Program-made: the position numbers and the translations under genes | Origin: 0-14-0-20-45-22 sp041645495 | GTDB lineage: Bacteria; Fidelibacterota; UBA2242 | Length of the DNA: 64,000 nt | Direction: 5' to 3' | Assembly: GCA_041645495.1 (NCBI GenBank) | Contig: JBAZPZ010000001.1 | Span: forward strand, 1 to 64,000 | Notes under the pieces: model-generated | The model's database searches: none | Seen by the model: the letters and a program-made list of their open reading frames with translations, nothing else | What the model was told of the DNA's origin: nothing | Shown: piece after piece, positions 34,642 through 42,960 of the stretch | Position numbering within the stretch: the first letter of the stretch is position 1 | Layout: every line of letters begins with the position of its first letter

Positions 34642-35277
34642 TTATTGCTTTTTCTTAAAAGTTTCTCCGTTACAAATCCAAACCTTGATGCCAATACATC
34701 CATAAGTCGTATGAGCCGTAATCGAAGCAAAATCTATGTCGGCGCGTATTGTATGCAACGGAACGCGACCTTCTCGGGCTGTTTCCCTTCGCGCGATTTC
34801 CGAGCCACCGAGTCGTCCACTACACTGAATACGAATGCCTTCCGCGCCCATCCGCATGGTTGCCTGAATGGCTTTTTTCATCGCTCTTCTGTAAGATACT
34901 TTCTTGACGATCTGTGCGGATATATTGTTGCCGACTAACACAGCGTTCAATTCAGGTCTCTTGATCTCATTGACATTGATCTGAACGTCCGTCTTGGTAA
35001 TCTTTTGGAGTTCCAGCTTCAGCAGATCGACTTCCTCGCCCTTCTTGCCGATAACGATGCCGGGGCGAGACGTATTGATCGTGATCGTGATCTTTTTCGA
35101 AGTCCGGTGAATGTCGATACTGGCGATTCCGGCGTTCGGGATCCTTTTTAATAAATACCGGCGAAGCGTTATATCTTCCGTCAGTTTGGCTGTAAAGTTT
35201 TTCTCATCGAACCAGTTACTGCTCCAATCTTTATTAAACCCCAGACGAAAACCTATTGGATGAGTTTTTTGACCCAA
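34642..35277 (-). CDS. rpsC: 30S ribosomal protein S3
   Basis: 211 residues, uS3: GQKTHPIGFRLG at the start, a KH domain (RPGIVIGKKGEEVDLLKLEL) and the C-terminal GGSEIARRETAREGRVPLHT region. The start codon is TTG at 35277 after GGAGG. Confidence 0.98.
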   Translation of the reverse strand: MGQKTHPIGFRLGFNKDWSSNWFDEKNFTAKLTEDITLRRYLLKRIPNAGIASIDIHRTSKKITITINTSRPGIVIGKKGEEVDLLKLELQKITKTDVQINVNEIKRPELNAVLVGNNISAQIVKKVSYRRAMKKAIQATMRMGAEGIRIQCSGRLGGSEIARRETAREGRVPLHTIRADIDFASITAHTTYGCIGIKVWICNGETFKKKQ

Positions 35278-35288
35278 GAAACCTCCGA

Positions 35289-35663
35289 TTATTTTTTCTT
35301 TTGATTCTTGCCGACTTTGTCTTTTTTCTCGGCAATGGTTACAGAAATGTGACTACTGCGCTTGCGGATGATCGACGCGCGCCCCATCGAACCGGCGCGA
35401 AAACGCTTGACCGTTGCGCCTGCATCGACTAATATAGTTTTCACGAATAAATCTTCCGGATTGACGCTGGCTCCGCCTTCCAGTGTCATGAGATTTGAAA
35501 CGGCGGATCGAACGGTTTTTTCAACCCATTCCGACGCTTTCTTGTTGCTAAAATGCAACTGGTTCAGCGCCGTCTCGACGTCTTTCCCGCGAACAAGGTC
35601 TGCAACCATGCGAACTTTTCGCGGAGATTGTTTGATATGTCTGCTGATGGCTTTTGCTTCCAT
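35289..35663 (-). CDS. rplV: 50S ribosomal protein L22
   Basis: 124 residues, uL22: AISRHIKQSPRKVRMVADLVRG and the beta-hairpin GSMGRASIIRKRSSHISVT that lines the exit tunnel. A short Lys-rich tail follows. Confidence 0.98.
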   Translation of the reverse strand: MEAKAISRHIKQSPRKVRMVADLVRGKDVETALNQLHFSNKKASEWVEKTVRSAVSNLMTLEGGASVNPEDLFVKTILVDAGATVKRFRAGSMGRASIIRKRSSHISVTIAEKKDKVGKNQKKK

Positions 35664-35668
35664 ATTCG

Positions 35669-35947
35669 TTACTTCGCACCCTTCTTTTCTGCTCCGGCAT
35701 GTCCGCGGAATATTCTCGTGTGCGAAAACTCGCCGAGTTTATGTCCTACCATGTTCTCCGTGACAAACACCGGGATAAACTTATTACCGTTATGAACGGC
35801 GATGGTTTGGCCGACAAATTCGGGAGAAATCGTCGATCTTCTGGCCCAGGTCTTGATGACCTTTTTCTTGCCCGAAGCATTCATCTGCTCAATTTTCACC
35901 AGCAATTTGGCGTCAATGTATGGTCCTTTCTTCAGCGAACGACTCAT
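35669..35947 (-). CDS. rpsS: 30S ribosomal protein S19
   Basis: 92 residues, uS19: MSRSLKKGPYIDAKLLVKIE, WARRSTISPEFVGQTIAVHNG and LGEFSHTRIFRGHAG. It forms part of the 30S head with S13. Confidence 0.98.
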   Translation of the reverse strand: MSRSLKKGPYIDAKLLVKIEQMNASGKKKVIKTWARRSTISPEFVGQTIAVHNGNKFIPVFVTENMVGHKLGEFSHTRIFRGHAGAEKKGAK

Positions 35948-35959
35948 TCGTCTCTCTCC

Positions 35960-36787
35960 CTATTTAGCCCGTCTTTTTACAATGAATTTACTGCTCGGAT
36001 TCCGTTTCTTACGCGTCCGGTATCCTTTTGTCGGTTTTCCCCAAGGCGTACAGGGATGTCTGCCGCCGGAACTCTTTCCTTCACCACCACCCATCGGATG
36101 ATCGATCGGGTTCATCGCGACTCCTCTGACCTTGGGTCTGCGACCTAACCAGCGGTTTCTTCCCGCTTTGCCTAAAGAAATATTCTCGTGCGTCTTGTTT
36201 CCTACGACGCCGACCGTGGCGTAACATTCTTCGAAAATCAAGCGCATCTCGCCGGAGGGCATTTTCAGCGTAACGTACTTGCCTTCCTTCGCCATGATCT
36301 GAGCGGAGGTACCGGCGCCGCGTGCGATCTGTCCGCCTGCTTTCGGTTTCATTTCGATATTGTGAATGAATGTGCCCGCCGGAATATTTTTCAACTGAAG
36401 CGTATTGCCGACTTTGATCGGTGCTTCGGAGCCGGATAAAATGACATTGCCGACTTCCAGTCCGTCCGGCGCGATGATATACCGTTTCTCGCCGTCTTTA
36501 TAGCAGACCAAAGCGATACGCGAACTGCGGTTCGGATCGTATTCGATCGTTTTCACGGTGGCTTCGATGCCGTATTTATCGCGCTTGAAATCGATGATAC
36601 GATAAGCGCGTTTGACGCCGCCGCCACGCCGACGCGAGGTCACGCGTCCCCGGTTATTTCTTCCGCCTGAACTCAGTTGCACGGCCAGTAAATTTTTTTC
36701 CGGCTTGGTCGTCGTGATCTCTTCGAACGTATCGACCGTTTTAAAGCGCTGTCCAGGTGTATTCGGTTTGATCTTTTTTATACCCAT
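35960..36787 (-). CDS. rplB: 50S ribosomal protein L2
   Basis: 275 residues, uL2: GRNNRGRVTSRRRGGGVKR and the peptidyl-transferase-region phrase GVAMNPIDHPMGGGEGKSSG with its conserved His. C-terminus PSSKFIVKRRAK. Confidence 0.98.
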   Translation of the reverse strand: MGIKKIKPNTPGQRFKTVDTFEEITTTKPEKNLLAVQLSSGGRNNRGRVTSRRRGGGVKRAYRIIDFKRDKYGIEATVKTIEYDPNRSSRIALVCYKDGEKRYIIAPDGLEVGNVILSGSEAPIKVGNTLQLKNIPAGTFIHNIEMKPKAGGQIARGAGTSAQIMAKEGKYVTLKMPSGEMRLIFEECYATVGVVGNKTHENISLGKAGRNRWLGRRPKVRGVAMNPIDHPMGGGEGKSSGGRHPCTPWGKPTKGYRTRKKRNPSSKFIVKRRAK

Positions 36788-36791
36788 AGCT

Positions 36792-37115
36792 TTATACCGC
36801 GGTTACTCCCTGATAAAAATCTATTTTTTCACCTTCCTTAAGCGTCACGATGGCTTTCTTCCAGTTCGCACGTCTTCCGTTCGTCCGGATGACTCTGCCG
36901 CCGCTTCTGACCGTCATCTGTTTTTGCTTGCCGCCCATTTGAATGGTCGCAACCTTCTCGACTTTCACGCCGAAACGGTCTTCGACGGCTTTCTTGACTT
37001 CGATCTTGTTCGCTTTCGGATGGATGACGAAACCATATTTCCGTTCCTTTTCCTGAAGCGCATTCATCTTCTCTGTCAGGAGCGGTTTGATGATGATAAT
37101 TTCCTTGATAGACAT
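36792..37115 (-). CDS. rplW: 50S ribosomal protein L23
   Basis: 107 residues, uL23: IIIKPLLTEKMNALQEKERK at the start and the long loop HPKANKIEVKKAVEDRFGV. It sits at the tunnel exit and binds trigger factor and SRP. It starts 10 nt after rplD. Confidence 0.97.
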   Translation of the reverse strand: MSIKEIIIIKPLLTEKMNALQEKERKYGFVIHPKANKIEVKKAVEDRFGVKVEKVATIQMGGKQKQMTVRSGGRVIRTNGRRANWKKAIVTLKEGEKIDFYQGVTAV

Positions 37116-37125
37116 CGTTGATCCC

Positions 37126-37767
37126 TTATTTATTCGCGAGGAGACGATTGTTTAATTTCTCGAAGCCTGCCCGGTCGATTAGCAAGACTTCGCAGTCCAA
37201 TAAATCATAAGTGGATGCGCGTTCGGCTTCGACCAGCAGAACGTTGTAAAAATTGCGCGCCGCCAGCGAAAGGTTCTCGGTAATTTCCGTCGCCAGCATC
37301 GTGATTCGCTTTTCGGAGATATTGAACTTGTCCAGCAATTCACGGACATTTTTGGCTTTCGGATCGCTGAAATTGAAATCCTCAACGACGATGATGCCGC
37401 CGTTCTGATATTTATAAGCGAGAGCGCTCTGTCTGGCCAGACGTTTGACCTTCTGGTTTATCTTCACTCCATAAATTTTCGGTTTCGGTCCGAACGCCCT
37501 TCCACCGCCAACCCAGACCGGGCTGGTGTTGGAACCGGCGCGTGCTGTGCCGCGGCCTTTTTGCTTCCATGGTTTTCTACCGCCGCCGCGCACTTCCGCG
37601 CGCGTCTTGGTGGAAGCGGTTCCCTGACGGCTGTTTGTCATTTCCGCTTTCACAGCCAGCCAGATCGAGTGATCGTGCGGTTCGACGGTAAAAGAAGGTT
37701 GGTCAAATACCATCTTCTCGCCGGATTCCGATCCGTCTTTCTTAAAAATGGTGAATTCTATACTCAA
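37126..37767 (-). CDS. rplD: 50S ribosomal protein L4
   Basis: 213 residues, uL4: NSRQGTASTKTRAEVRGGGR and PWKQKGRGTARAGSNTSPVW, the conserved tunnel loop. The start is TTG at 37767 and overlaps the rplC stop. In some bacteria L4 controls the S10 operon. Confidence 0.96.
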   Translation of the reverse strand: MSIEFTIFKKDGSESGEKMVFDQPSFTVEPHDHSIWLAVKAEMTNSRQGTASTKTRAEVRGGGRKPWKQKGRGTARAGSNTSPVWVGGGRAFGPKPKIYGVKINQKVKRLARQSALAYKYQNGGIIVVEDFNFSDPKAKNVRELLDKFNISEKRITMLATEITENLSLAARNFYNVLLVEAERASTYDLLDCEVLLIDRAGFEKLNNRLLANK

Positions 37768-38390
37768 CGTTCCTGCCTCCGAATAGTTACGATACCGCCG
37801 GTCGCTCCGGGAATGGCACCTTTTATATACAATAAGTTATTGGCGGCGTCTATTTTGGCAATCTTGAGATTCCGAATCGTCGATTGTGTTCCGCCCATTC
37901 TGCCCGCCATCTTGACTCCCTTGATGACGCGCGACGGATAAGCCGACGCGCCAATCGCACCCGGCGCTCTCAATCGATCGCTCTGACCGTGCGTCTTCGG
38001 ACCGCCTTTAAAACCATGGCGTTTGACGGTTCCCTGAAATCCTTTTCCTTTCGAGGTGCCGGTGACCTTGACGATATCGCCTTCCTTGAAAATTTCGACG
38101 GTAATGCTCTCGCCGGCTTTCGCAGTTGTCGGACCGAAATCCCGAATTTCCGCGACATAGCGAAGCGGCTCGACCTTGACGGCTTTAAAGCGACCGAGAT
38201 CGGGTTTTTTCATCAGGCGTTCGACTTTTTTCTCGAACCCCAACTGCACCGCGACATATCCATCCGTCTTCTTCGACTTGACCTGAATGACCGGACAAGG
38301 ACCGGCTTGAACGACCGTGACCGGCACGATCTCGCCCGATTCCTTGAAAATCTGGCTCATTCCCAATTTTTTACCAATAATTCCAATCAT
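37764..38390 (-). CDS. rplC: 50S ribosomal protein L3
   Basis: 208 residues, uL3: MIGIIGKKLGMSQIF, GTSKGKGFQGTVKRHGFKGG and the PGAIGASAYPSRV turn near the peptidyl-transferase centre. Second gene of the S10 cluster. Confidence 0.98.
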   Translation of the reverse strand: MIGIIGKKLGMSQIFKESGEIVPVTVVQAGPCPVIQVKSKKTDGYVAVQLGFEKKVERLMKKPDLGRFKAVKVEPLRYVAEIRDFGPTTAKAGESITVEIFKEGDIVKVTGTSKGKGFQGTVKRHGFKGGPKTHGQSDRLRAPGAIGASAYPSRVIKGVKMAGRMGGTQSTIRNLKIAKIDAANNLLYIKGAIPGATGGIVTIRRQER

Positions 38391-38403
38391 AACCGTGTTT
38401 CCG

Positions 38404-38712
38404 TTATACCTTAATCTCGATATCGACGCCCGCCGGAAGGTCTAATTTCATCAAAGCATCGACCGTTTTCGACGTGGAATTCAAAATATCAATGAGTCTT
38501 TTATGGATTTTTGTTTGAAACTGTTCTCTGGACTTTTTATCCACGTGCGGCGACCGCAAAACGGTGTAAACCGTTCTCTGCGTGGGCAGTGGAATCGGAC
38601 CCGAAACAAGGGCGCCTGTCGATTTCGCCGTTGCCACGATCTTCTTGGTACTCTTGTCCAAAAGATTGTGATCGTACGCTTTCAAACTGATTCTTATTCT
38701 TTGTCCTGGCAC
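38404..38712 (-). CDS. rpsJ: 30S ribosomal protein S10
   Basis: 102 residues, uS10: RIRISLKAYDHNLLDKSTKKI, GPIPLPTQRTVYTVLRSPHV and LPAGVDIEIKV. Start codon GTG at 38712. First gene of the S10 cluster; also known as antitermination factor NusE. It follows tuf by 11 nt. Confidence 0.98.
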   Translation of the reverse strand: MPGQRIRISLKAYDHNLLDKSTKKIVATAKSTGALVSGPIPLPTQRTVYTVLRSPHVDKKSREQFQTKIHKRLIDILNSTSKTVDALMKLDLPAGVDIEIKV

Positions 38713-38723
38713 AGAATGCTCCT

Positions 38724-39914
38724 TTATTCCAATATTTCGGTTACGACGCCGGCACCGACCGTCCGTCCGCCTTCTCGAATCGCAAACCGCAACTCTTTTT
38801 CCATCGCGATCTCCGTGATCAATTCTACCGTCACGTTCACATTGTCACCCGGCATCACCATCTCGATGCCTTCCGGCAAGGTCACGACGCCCGTCACGTC
38901 GGTCGTCCGAAAGTAAAACTGCGGACGATATCCCTTGAAAAACGGCGTGTGGCGGCCGCCTTCTTCCTTCGTCAATACATAAACTTTACCCAAGAATTTC
39001 TTGTGGGGCGTGATGCTCTTCGGCGCCGCGACTACCATGCCTCTCTGCAGCCAATCTTTTTCGATTCCGCGCAGAAGCAAACCAACATTGTCCCCCGCTT
39101 GGCCGCGATCCAACAACTTGCGGAACATTTCAACGCCCGTCACGACCGTCTTCTTGTAGCCGCCCAGACCGATAATCTCAACTTCTTCACCAACCTTGAT
39201 GACGCCCCGGTCGATTCTGCCCGTGCCTACCGTTCCGCGTCCCGTGATCGAAAAGACGTCTTCGATCGGCATCAGAAACGGCTTCTCGATGTCGCGCTTC
39301 GGTTCCGGTATGAAACTGTCAACCGCATCGATCAATTCCATGATGCACTTCGTCTTCTCCGGATCATCCGGATTGTTCAACGCTTCCAATGCGCTTCCCC
39401 GAATGATCGGCGTTGTGTCGCCCGGAAAATTGTACTTGTTCAGCAAGTCCCTTAATTCCATCTCCACCAAATCTATCAATTCAGGATCATCTACCAGATC
39501 TATCTTGTTCAAAAATACTACCATGCTCGGTACATTCACCTGGCGTGCCAATAATACGTGCTCTCGCGTCTGGGGCATCGGGCCGTCAAATGCCGACACA
39601 ACCAATATCGCGCCGTCCATCTGTGCCGCACCCGTAATCATGTTCTTGATGTAATCCGCGTGTCCCGGACAATCCACGTGCGCATAATGCCGCTTCGGCG
39701 ACTCGTATTCCACGTGCGCCGTATTGATCGTGATCCCGCGCGCTTTCTCTTCCGGCGCGTTGTCAATACTGTCAAATGTCCGTACATCCGCAAATCCTTG
39801 CTTATGCAAAACAAATGTCATCGCCGCCGTCAACGTCGTCTTCCCGTGATCCACGTGGCCGATCGTCCCTACGTTTACATGCGGTTTCGTCCGCTTAAAT
39901 TGTTGCTTTGCCAT
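38724..39914 (-). CDS. tuf: Elongation factor Tu, copy 1 (str cluster)
   Basis: 396 residues with the GTPase motifs GHVDHGKTTL, DCPGHADYIKNM and NKIDLVDD, and domains 2 and 3 in full. It delivers aminoacyl-tRNA to the ribosome. It lies between fusA and rpsJ, the ancestral str position. The protein is identical to the copy at 54272, and the nucleotide sequences seem the same throughout, but this copy ends in TAA. The identity runs on for about 20 nt upstream of the ATG and then stops. Confidence 0.99.
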   Translation of the reverse strand: MAKQQFKRTKPHVNVGTIGHVDHGKTTLTAAMTFVLHKQGFADVRTFDSIDNAPEEKARGITINTAHVEYESPKRHYAHVDCPGHADYIKNMITGAAQMDGAILVVSAFDGPMPQTREHVLLARQVNVPSMVVFLNKIDLVDDPELIDLVEMELRDLLNKYNFPGDTTPIIRGSALEALNNPDDPEKTKCIMELIDAVDSFIPEPKRDIEKPFLMPIEDVFSITGRGTVGTGRIDRGVIKVGEEVEIIGLGGYKKTVVTGVEMFRKLLDRGQAGDNVGLLLRGIEKDWLQRGMVVAAPKSITPHKKFLGKVYVLTKEEGGRHTPFFKGYRPQFYFRTTDVTGVVTLPEGIEMVMPGDNVNVTVELITEIAMEKELRFAIREGGRTVGAGVVTEILE

Positions 39915-39923
39915 CGGTGCTCC

Positions 39924-42020
39924 TTAAGTTTTAAAAAAGTCCGGCACGAAGCCTCTGGTTTTCTCGATAATCGTTTTCTGAACCTTCTTATCACAAAAAT
40001 CGTGATTCGAAAATTTCATCGTAAAATTCGCTCTGCCCTGTGTGATCGAGCGAAGATCTGTTGCATAACCGAACATCTCTCTGAGCGGCGTGGATGCGTC
40101 CACGATGTTGATGTTTCCGCGCTTGTTCATACCCGTCACGTTGGCGCGCCGGGAGTTTAAATCGTTGATGACGTCGCCGAGATAAGTATCCGGAACGGTG
40201 ACTTCGAGCGACATAATCGGTTCCAAAATCGCCGGTTCGGTTTTCATCAGCGCCTCTTCCAGCGCCATCGAACCTGCGACTTCAAACGCCAGTTCGGTGG
40301 ATTCGTCTTCGCGGTATTCGCCGCCGGTGATCGTCACTTTGAGTTTCTGCAGCGGGTAACCGGCTAAGATTCCGCTTTTCAATCTATTGATAACGCCGCG
40401 CTTGATGGCGGGTATAAATTCTTTGGGTAAAACGTCGCCATTGAGTCGGTTCTCGACGATCGCGTCCTGAATGTTTCCGGCGGGTTCGACGAGCAATTCA
40501 ACTTTGGCATACTGTCCTTTTCCGGTCGTTTGGCGATCGAACGTTGCGATTCCGACGGCAGATTTGGTAACGGTTTCACGATACGAAACCTGTGGTTTGC
40601 CGATATGCGCCTTGACGTTGAATTCGCGAAGCAGACGATCGATAAAAATTTCCAGATGAAGTTCACCCATTCCGGAAATGATTGTCTGTCCGCTCTCTTC
40701 GTCTATCTCAACGCGGAAGGTCGGATCTTCCGTCACCAATTTTTCCAGAGAAGCCTGTAATTGTTCCGAATCGGCTTTGCTTTTCGGCTCGATGGAAACG
40801 TGAACGACCGGTTCCGGAAAGACCATGGATTCGAGGATGATCGGATTCTTGGAGTCACAAAGCGTATGACCCGTGATGCTGTCTTTCAAGCCGACGACCG
40901 CGCCGATTTCTCCCACAGTCAGCACGTCCTTTTCTTCGCGTTTGTTCGCGTGCATTAGCAAAAGTTTGGAAATCCGCTCTTTTTTCTGGATCGTCGAGTT
41001 GTAAACCAGCGTGCCTTTTTCGAGCATTCCCGAATAGACGCGGATAAAACTCAGACGTCCGACGTGCGGATCGGTCATGATTTTAAAAATGAGTGCCGAA
41101 AACGGATCGTCGATACTGGCCTTGCGCTCGATCGGCGTACCTTTCAGATTTATTCCCTGAATTGGCGGGACGTCAAAAGGTGAAGGCAGGTATTCCACGA
41201 CGGCATTTAACAGCGGCTGAACGCCTTTGTTTTTGAAGGCGGAGCCACAAAAAACCGGAACGATCTTGTTTTGGAGCGTCCCGGTACGAATCGCGCGTCG
41301 GATTTCTTCGGGCTTAATCTCTTCGCCGTTCAGATATTTGGCAAAGACGACGTCGTCAAAGTTCGCGGCTTCTTCGATAAGAAGGCCTCTATATTTTTCC
41401 GCTTCTTCTTTTAAATCGTTCGGGATTTCGCCGTCGTAATAAACGGTTCCGAGTCCGTTGTGATCGTAAACGACGCTTTTTTTCTCGATGAGGTCGATGA
41501 CGCCGTTGAACAGTTCGCCGGTTCCCAGCGGCAGATTGATCGCCACCGGTTTAGCTTTCAGCCGGTCTTTCATCATTTCGAGAACATTGAAAAAGTCCGC
41601 ACCGGCTCTGTCCATTTTGTTGACAAACGCGATGCGCGGAATATGGTATTTGTCGGCTTGTCTCCAGACGGTTTCGCTCTGCGGTTCGACGCCGCCGACG
41701 GCGCAAAAGACGGCGATAGCGCCATCCAGAACTCTCAGCGAGCGTTCGACTTCCGCGGTAAAATCCACGTGTCCCGGCGTATCGATAATATTGATGCGAT
41801 GTTCGTCCCAGTAACAGGTCGTTGCCGCTGAAGTAATCGTAATGCCGCGTTCTTTTTCCTGCGCCATCCAATCCATCGTCGCCGAGCCATCATGAACTTC
41901 GCCCATCCGATGAACCTTGCCGGTATAAAAGAGAATTCTCTCAGTCGTAGTGGTCTTTCCGGCGTCGATGTGCGCCATGATACCAATATTCCTTACGTTG
42001 CTGAGAGTTTCCTGCTTCAC
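39924..42020 (-). CDS. fusA: Elongation factor G
   Basis: 698 residues. G-domain motifs MAHIDAGKTTTTERILFYTG, DTPGHVDFTAEV and NKMDRAGADFF, then domains II-V (SGMGELHLEIFIDRL in domain III; FEVAGSMALEEALMKTEPAIL in domain V). It drives translocation and, with RRF, ribosome recycling. The start is GTG at 42020, 12 nt after rpsG. Confidence 0.99.
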   Translation of the reverse strand: MKQETLSNVRNIGIMAHIDAGKTTTTERILFYTGKVHRMGEVHDGSATMDWMAQEKERGITITSAATTCYWDEHRINIIDTPGHVDFTAEVERSLRVLDGAIAVFCAVGGVEPQSETVWRQADKYHIPRIAFVNKMDRAGADFFNVLEMMKDRLKAKPVAINLPLGTGELFNGVIDLIEKKSVVYDHNGLGTVYYDGEIPNDLKEEAEKYRGLLIEEAANFDDVVFAKYLNGEEIKPEEIRRAIRTGTLQNKIVPVFCGSAFKNKGVQPLLNAVVEYLPSPFDVPPIQGINLKGTPIERKASIDDPFSALIFKIMTDPHVGRLSFIRVYSGMLEKGTLVYNSTIQKKERISKLLLMHANKREEKDVLTVGEIGAVVGLKDSITGHTLCDSKNPIILESMVFPEPVVHVSIEPKSKADSEQLQASLEKLVTEDPTFRVEIDEESGQTIISGMGELHLEIFIDRLLREFNVKAHIGKPQVSYRETVTKSAVGIATFDRQTTGKGQYAKVELLVEPAGNIQDAIVENRLNGDVLPKEFIPAIKRGVINRLKSGILAGYPLQKLKVTITGGEYREDESTELAFEVAGSMALEEALMKTEPAILEPIMSLEVTVPDTYLGDVINDLNSRRANVTGMNKRGNINIVDASTPLREMFGYATDLRSITQGRANFTMKFSNHDFCDKKVQKTIIEKTRGFVPDFFKT

Positions 42021-42032
42021 AAATTTCCTGAT

Positions 42033-42500
42033 TTATTTGTAATGGGCAAACGCCTTGTTGGCTTCTGCCATTCGATGTGTATCTTCTTTTTTCTTGATGG
42101 AGCCGCCTTCGTTTCCGGCGGCGGCAATGATTTCTGCAGAGAGTTTTTCCGCCATCGATTTTCCCGGTCTGGCTTTGGCAAACGTAATGATCCAGCGGGA
42201 AGCTAACGCAAACCGGCGTGAGGGTTTGACTTCGATCGGGACCTGATATGTCGCGCCGCCGATGCGTCTGGATTTCACTTCCATGACCGGCGAAACGTTG
42301 TTGACGGCTTTGCGGAACACATCCAGACCATTGGTTTTTTTCGTCTCTTCCACGATCTCGATCGCTTCGTAGAAAACGTTTTCGGCAATCGACTTTTTTC
42401 CTTTTCTCAGAAGATAACTAATGAACCGCGCCGCATCGATCGAATTATATTTCGGATCCGGCAATGTGTGACGAGTAATGACTTTTTTCCTACGAGACAT
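42033..42500 (-). CDS. rpsG: 30S ribosomal protein S7
   Basis: Start ATG at 42500 (MSRRKKVITRHTLPDPKYNS) gives 155 residues, the family norm; the longer frame overlaps rpsL. Core: ARFISYLLRKGKKSIAENVFYEA and YQVPIEVKPSRRFALASRW. It organises the 30S head. Confidence 0.97.
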   Translation of the reverse strand: MSRRKKVITRHTLPDPKYNSIDAARFISYLLRKGKKSIAENVFYEAIEIVEETKKTNGLDVFRKAVNNVSPVMEVKSRRIGGATYQVPIEVKPSRRFALASRWIITFAKARPGKSMAEKLSAEIIAAAGNEGGSIKKKEDTHRMAEANKAFAHYK

Positions 42501-42513
42501 ACATGAACCCCTA

Positions 42514-42885
42514 TTATGACGGACGCTTGGTGCCGTATCTGGATCGGCTATTTTTTCTATCGTTGACGCCGCTTGCATCAAGTGTGCCGCGGATAATGTG
42601 ATAACGAACTCCCGGAAGGTCTTTTACACGTCCGCCCTGCACGAGCACGATGGAATGCTCCTGAAGGTTATGACCTTCGCCCGGGATGTAGGCTGTTACT
42701 TCTATCCCGTTCGATAAACGGACACGAGCAACTTTTCGCAAGGCTGAGTTCGGTTTCTTGGGCGTTGTAGTATAAACGCGCGTGCATACACCTCTCTTCT
42801 GAGGGCAACTGCGAAGCGCGGGCGCCTTCTCCTTCTTGCTAACGATGTCTCTTCCTTTTCGAACTAACTGATTTATTGTCGGCAT
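42514..42885 (-). CDS. rpsL: 30S ribosomal protein S12
   Basis: Start ATG at 42885 (MPTINQLVRKGRD) gives 123 residues. The streptomycin-loop region PKKPNSALRKVARVRLSNG and the GRVKDLPGVRYHIIRGTLD loop are both wild type in pattern, with Lys at the usual resistance positions. It is a decoding-centre protein. Confidence 0.98.
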   Translation of the reverse strand: MPTINQLVRKGRDIVSKKEKAPALRSCPQKRGVCTRVYTTTPKKPNSALRKVARVRLSNGIEVTAYIPGEGHNLQEHSIVLVQGGRVKDLPGVRYHIIRGTLDASGVNDRKNSRSRYGTKRPS

Positions 42886-42960
42886 ACTCTCTCCATTATA
42901 AAAGCCTGCAAAAATACAAAAAATTAATTTTTTAAACAACACCTTTCATAAAACGGAACG